18,482 nucleotides of DNA, from contig DCHK01000042.1 in assembly GCA_002315615.1 (NCBI GenBank), forward strand, positions 1 to 18,482, given 5' to 3'. Under the pieces are notes generated by a model that saw only the letters and a program-made list of their open reading frames with translations, was not told the DNA's origin and did not search any database. Shown here in pieces: positions 15,294 through 18,482 of this stretch. Position 1 is the stretch's first letter. The number at the start of each line of letters is the position of its first letter. This stretch comes from Bacteroidales bacterium UBA1754 (GTDB lineage: Bacteria > Bacteroidota > Bacteroidia > Bacteroidales > Paludibacteraceae). The translations under genes were made by a program, and so were the position numbers.

Positions 15294-15297
15294 GGAG
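15294..15297 (+). promoter_or_regulatory. Ribosome binding site of pyrE
   Basis: GGAG ends 9 bp before the ATG at 15307. It overlaps an in-frame TTG at 15292, which therefore is unlikely to be the start. It fixes the pyrE start. Confidence 0.8.
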
Positions 15298-15306
15298 CTT
15301 TATACA

Positions 15307-15873
15307 ATGACCGATTTAGAACTGAAAAAACGTCTTGCACATATTTTGCTCGAGCGTTCCTATAAGGAAGGAGACTTTATTCTCGCTTCAGGACGCCATA
15401 GCGAATACTACTTTGATTGCCGTATTACGGCACTCCATTCCGAAGGCTCGTGGCTTATCGGAACGCTTTTTAACCGCCTTTTAGCCGATTTGCCCATTGT
15501 AGGAATTGGTGGAATGACACTTGGTGCAGACCCTCTTATTTCTGCTACAACGGCTTTGTCTCATGTTATGGGACGTCCCCTATCGGGCTTGATTGTACGC
15601 AAGGAGCCCAAAAACCACGGGACATCTCAATATGTAGAAGGGCTCGCCAATTTTAAGCCCGGCGATAAGGTCGCAATGGTTGAAGACGTCGTTACAACAG
15701 GCGGCTCCTTGCTTAAAGCGTGCGAACGTGTACGCGATGCAGGACTCGATATTGTGGCTGTATGCTCTGTTCTTGACCGCGGAGAAGGCGGACGTGAGGC
15801 TCTTGCTGAAGCCGGATATACGCTTCGTGCATTATTTACACGTCCCGAGCTTGTAGCTCTCGGTAAGGAATAA
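15307..15873 (+). CDS. pyrE: Orotate phosphoribosyltransferase
   Basis: A 188-aa cytoplasmic enzyme that joins orotate to PRPP to give orotidine 5'-phosphate, the fifth step of de novo pyrimidine synthesis. The PRPP-binding loop is VEDVVTTGGS (125-134), with the paired acidic residues E126 and D127. The catalytic flexible loop is RKEPKNHGT (98-106), with K99 and K102. The substrate end FILASGRHSEYYFD (24-37) is the usual N-terminal motif. Length is normal. The start at 15307 follows the GGAG site. It follows the DUF2065 gene by 18 bp. A 233-bp gap follows it. The sequence style and neighbours are Desulfovibrio-like and not Bacteroidota. Confidence 0.95.
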   Translation: MTDLELKKRLAHILLERSYKEGDFILASGRHSEYYFDCRITALHSEGSWLIGTLFNRLLADLPIVGIGGMTLGADPLISATTALSHVMGRPLSGLIVRKEPKNHGTSQYVEGLANFKPGDKVAMVEDVVTTGGSLLKACERVRDAGLDIVAVCSVLDRGEGGREALAEAGYTLRALFTRPELVALGKE

Positions 15874-15965
15874 ATACAGAGGAATAATTCTGTTCGATTA
15901 TGACTCTTATATTGTCAAATCAAAGATTGATGCAAAGGAATATCTAAAGAAAGCAATTCCTTTCA

Positions 15966-15992
15966 TTTATCTATATACTTAATATAGATAAA
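15966..15992. repeat. Perfect 11-bp AT inverted repeat in the pyrE downstream gap
   Basis: TTTATCTATAT (15966-15976), spacer ACTTA, ATATAGATAAA (15982-15992). The arms are exactly complementary. The dyad has one G-C pair per arm and no following T tract, so it is a poor terminator. It lies 114 bp before the next gene and could be an operator for a dimeric regulator; this is a guess. The rest of the 233-bp gap (15874-16106) is AT-rich with no ORF or good promoter that I can defend. Confidence 0.6.
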
Positions 15993-16106
15993 CATGATAT
16001 TCCTTCATATATTCAATCATTCTATTTCAATCTATTTTTATGATACTGTATTTCACTCACATCTATTTGTGTGTCTGAAATAACTTTCTAAAAAATACAT
16101 ATATCA

Positions 16107-16751
16107 ATGAGCGAATCAAATAAATCTACCATAATTATAATGAAGCCAAACGGCAAAACACGTCGGTACAATGTATCATCCAAAATGATATTTCTACTGA
16201 TTGTGAGCCTTGTTATATTACCTATTCTTGGAATTATTGGAGGTATAGCAAGCATTGAATCTTGGCGTATGAAATCTGAATGGATAACGCAATGCCAAGC
16301 CCTACAACAACAGGTTGACCGCGACAAAATAGAAATTGAAAGGCTCGGACTTTTAGTATCTCAAGCCAAAAAAAGTACCTCAAATAAATCAGTCTCTATC
16401 GCTTCTAATACTGTAGATAAAAAAATTGTGCAGATTGCAAATCCATCCTTTAGGTATCTTGGAGAACGTAAGTTCAGACTTGTTATGGAATTGTATAGTG
16501 TTACACAGCCTTCACCTGTCGAAGGTCGTATTTTATTTAGTGTCATTACGGCAAATGGCGATGTATATCCTCTCTCGCATGATGATACATCATTCTATAT
16601 CATTCGATTCAAAAAGGTAGTTGCTCAAGCAAATATCCCAATAATAAATATCAATATGGACGGAGCATCAATGCTTGTAGAGGTTTTATCTCAAGGAACA
16701 GTTATTTTCAGAAATAAATATCCTATTATACAATCGACTTTACAGCCTTAA
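16107..16751 (+). CDS. Unrecognised inner-membrane coiled-coil protein
   Basis: A 214-aa protein that I do not recognise. Residues 1-26 are polar and basic (KPNGKTRRYNVSSK), then comes one membrane helix at about 27-50. A short coiled coil follows at about 57-88 (CQALQQQVDRDKIEIERLGLLVSQ), and a beta-rich C-terminal domain at about 108-210. The basic N-terminus suggests N-in topology with the coiled coil and beta domain in the periplasm. The plan recalls M23-peptidase or division-type membrane proteins lacking a catalytic domain, but no catalytic motif is seen. The ATG at 16107 has no clear Shine-Dalgarno; another ATG at 16140 would remove 11 residues. It is slightly more AT-rich than pyrE and parB and converges on parB. 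Confidence 0.72.
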   Translation: MSESNKSTIIIMKPNGKTRRYNVSSKMIFLLIVSLVILPILGIIGGIASIESWRMKSEWITQCQALQQQVDRDKIEIERLGLLVSQAKKSTSNKSVSIASNTVDKKIVQIANPSFRYLGERKFRLVMELYSVTQPSPVEGRILFSVITANGDVYPLSHDDTSFYIIRFKKVVAQANIPIININMDGASMLVEVLSQGTVIFRNKYPIIQSTLQP

Positions 16752-16763
16752 AATAAAAATTGC

Positions 16764-16798
16764 AAAAAAAAGACCACCCGCAAGGAGTAAGCCTTTTT
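16764..16798. terminator. Weak candidate bidirectional terminator
   Basis: Between the convergent stop codons lies A8 (16764-16771), GACCACCC, GCAA, GGAGTAAGCC and T5. The A and T runs flank a GC-rich core with a possible GNRA-type loop, but the arms pair poorly and need wobble pairs and a bulge. It is placed where a shared terminator is expected. Confidence 0.33.
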
Positions 16799-16820
16799 CA
16801 AATGCGTAATTTTTACAGTC

Positions 16821-17711
16821 TTATTTAGAAAGACACTTTAGGATATGCAAAAAGGCATCTTCAGAATCATAAGGAATTGTAATACGTCCCATATTTGTAT
16901 CGCCAGCAATGGTTGCCTTGGGATGAATAGCCCGACGAAGACGTTGTTGAGCCTCCCGAATGACAGGCGTTTTTTTGGCACGAGGAGCATGAACTCTGGC
17001 GACTGCCTTACTTTCCGTCATACTCGGGGGCAAGGCTCCATGCTCCTTAATGTATGATGTGGCATTTTCTACATCACGAACAGAAAGCCCCTTGCTTTGA
17101 ATCATATCAAAAAGAGTAATGCGTAAGGCTTCATCGGAAATGGCAAGCAATGCTCTTGCATGCCCTGCACTGATACTTCCATTTTGAAGGGCAAGAAGAA
17201 CATTTTCGGGAAGCTGTAGCAAGCGAAGAGCGTTTGCAATGGCAGAACGGCTCTTTCCGATACGCGTAGATAAATCCTCTTGACTTATACCAAGCGTATC
17301 ACGAAGAGTAGCTATTGCCCGTGCTTCTTCAAGAGGATTCAATTCCTCACGCTGGATATTTTCAATCAATGCGGCAGTCATTGCCTCTGCATCAGATAGC
17401 TTCCGAATCACAACAGGAACTGTACGCAAACCTGCTTTTTGAGCGGCACGCCAACGACGCTCTCCTGCTACAATTTCGTACATTCCATCCGAGGACGGAC
17501 GCACAATAAGAGGCTGAATGACCCCTTGTGCCTTAATGGAAGTCGCAAGCTCATCGATAGAAGCCTCATCAAAGGTTTGTCGAGGCTGATGAGCATTAGG
17601 AACTATTTTAGAAAGAGGTAATTCGGAGGAGCCTTCCTGACTATCGTTCAAATTAAGGCTTCCGTTATGAAAAAGCTTATCAATACCTTTTCCAAGTACA
17701 CGAGAACTCAT
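16821..17711 (-). CDS. parB: ParB chromosome-partitioning protein
   Basis: A 296-aa ParB/Spo0J-family CTPase clamp that loads at parS sites and spreads on DNA to segregate the origin. The N-terminus starts VLGKGIDKLF. The CTP-binding N-domain spans about 30-125 and has VAGERRWRA (81-89) and ENIQREELNPLEEA (117-130). A helix-turn-helix follows at about 141-163 (GISQEDLSTRIGKSRSAIAN), and a C-terminal basic/dimerisation part ends the protein. A box HQPRQTFDE (41-49) is also typical. AAGGAAG lies before the ATG at 17711. The parA stop is 15 bp upstream, so the two genes are one operon. The sequence is proteobacterial, closest in style to Desulfovibrionaceae. No parS (TGTTnCACGTGAAACA) is seen within the window. 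Confidence 0.95.
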   Translation of the reverse strand: MSSRVLGKGIDKLFHNGSLNLNDSQEGSSELPLSKIVPNAHQPRQTFDEASIDELATSIKAQGVIQPLIVRPSSDGMYEIVAGERRWRAAQKAGLRTVPVVIRKLSDAEAMTAALIENIQREELNPLEEARAIATLRDTLGISQEDLSTRIGKSRSAIANALRLLQLPENVLLALQNGSISAGHARALLAISDEALRITLFDMIQSKGLSVRDVENATSYIKEHGALPPSMTESKAVARVHAPRAKKTPVIREAQQRLRRAIHPKATIAGDTNMGRITIPYDSEDAFLHILKCLSK

Positions 17712-17726
17712 TGTTGCTTCCTTGTA

Positions 17727-18482
17727 TTACTTTGATTCTGTTTGTTCAGAAGGACGACGCCTAACAACTTCCTTGGCAAATTCAAGATATGCTTCTGCAC
17801 CCTTAGAGCGAATATCGTAGTGCATAACAGACTTTCCATGACTGGGGGCTTCTGTCAGACGTACATTACGAGGAATGATAGTCTCAAAAACCAAGTCTCC
17901 AAAGCTCCGAGTTACTTCATCCTTAACCTCGCGGGCAAGACGATTTCTATTGTCGCACATCGTCAAAAGAATACCAGTCATCGCGAGGTCTGGATTAAGT
18001 CTGCGACGGATTTGGTTCAAGGTCTGCTGAAGCTGAACAAGCCCTTCAAGAGCAAAAAACTCGCATTGAAGAGGAATGATAACCTCATCAGCCGCACATA
18101 AGGCATTGAGAGTAAGCATTCCTAGAGAAGGAGGACAATCTATGATAACATATTCATAGGTTTGACCTGTAGATTTAAGCACTTCCTCGAGATAGTATTC
18201 TCGGGCCATCTTATCAACAAGCTCAAGCTCTGCACCAACAAGATTGGTATTGCAGGGCAAAAGCGTAAGAAATGGAAACGGCTGCATAAGTGCTTTAGGC
18301 GTATCCTCTGGGTGAAAAAAGACGGTATATAAAGAATTTTCAAGATTTTCTGTATCTACGCCAAGACCACTTGAAGCATTCCCTTGGGGGTCGCAATCTA
18401 CAAGAAGAACTTGCTTTTCCATAATAGCAAGAGATGCCGCAAGATTGATGGCGGTTGTTGTTTTTCCAACTCCGCCCTTTTG
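17727..18482 (-). CDS. parA: ParA partition ATPase (5' end outside window)
   Basis: A Soj/ParA-type ATPase that works with ParB in chromosome segregation. The frame stays open past the internal ATG at 18422 to the window edge, and the extra codons encode the deviant Walker A motif KGGVGKTTT, so the gene is cut by the window and not short. 251 residues are visible; about 10 N-terminal residues should be missing. Further motifs: VDCDPQGNAS (Walker A', with the D of DCDP), VIIDCPPSLG (Walker B), and the EAPSHGKSV segment near the C-terminus. Length and order fit chromosomal ParA. It precedes parB by 15 bp on the same strand. Confidence 0.96.
   Translation of the reverse strand, partial: QKGGVGKTTTAINLAASLAIMEKQVLLVDCDPQGNASSGLGVDTENLENSLYTVFFHPEDTPKALMQPFPFLTLLPCNTNLVGAELELVDKMAREYYLEEVLKSTGQTYEYVIIDCPPSLGMLTLNALCAADEVIIPLQCEFFALEGLVQLQQTLNQIRRRLNPDLAMTGILLTMCDNRNRLAREVKDEVTRSFGDLVFETIIPRNVRLTEAPSHGKSVMHYDIRSKGAEAYLEFAKEVVRRRPSEQTESK

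Noticed and set aside
18420..18422. ATG at 18422 as the start of parA
   Set aside because: Starting there would lose the Walker A motif, whose codons are present in frame up to the window edge.
16821..18482. A plasmid origin or plasmid partition system
   Set aside because: ParA and ParB are of chromosomal type and no rep gene, iterons or parS cluster is seen.

Overview
The window looks like two different bacterial genomes joined together. From position 1 to about 14.6 kb it is AT-rich DNA of a Bacteroidota, most likely Bacteroidales. The evidence is a complete bat (aerotolerance) cluster, promoters of the TTTG-N19/20-TAnnTTTG type, few Shine-Dalgarno sites, and a secreted chitinase ending in a type IX secretion sorting domain. 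From about 15.0 kb to the end the genes (DUF2065, pyrE, a membrane coiled-coil protein, parB, parA) are proteobacterial in type, most like Desulfovibrionaceae, with AAGGA/GGAG ribosome binding sites and a sigma70-like promoter. The change falls in or just before the 5' part of rfbB (about 14.60-14.95 kb). The simplest reading is a metagenome-assembly chimera at a conserved gene; a real transfer is the alternative.

Left part, minus strand, in transcription order: moxR (AAA+ ATPase), a DUF58 protein, a BatD-like membrane protein, batA, batB, batC, batD, batE, and after it the first 11 codons of a possible PAP2 phosphatase running off the window. This is a cell-envelope system: a cytoplasmic MoxR chaperone with a DUF58 adaptor, two membrane-anchored von Willebrand A proteins (BatA, BatB), TPR proteins (BatC, BatE) and large periplasmic proteins anchored by one helix (BatD and its relative). 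A Bacteroidota-type -7 box lies before moxR. Gaps inside the cluster hold degenerate 7-9 bp AT-rich repeats, and a clear 7-bp-period array follows batE.

Middle part: a HEAT-like helical protein (minus) and a MATE transporter (plus) diverge from a short region with a textbook Bacteroidota promoter for each. The MATE gene converges on, and overlaps by 18 bp, truA (minus). Next come a GH18 chitinase (plus) with two related C-terminal modules and a T9SS tail, a strong bidirectional terminator, and rfbB (minus).

Right part: DUF2065 and pyrE lie close together on plus, then a 233-bp gap holding a perfect AT palindrome, then an unrecognised inner-membrane protein. It converges on the parA-parB chromosome-partition pair (minus); parA is cut by the window end, losing only its first few codons.

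No rRNA, tRNA, CRISPR array, transposase or parS site was seen. No stretch longer than 300 bp lacks a gene. I see no clear undescribed system; the best leads are the join inside rfbB, the BatD-like paralogue and the repeat families.
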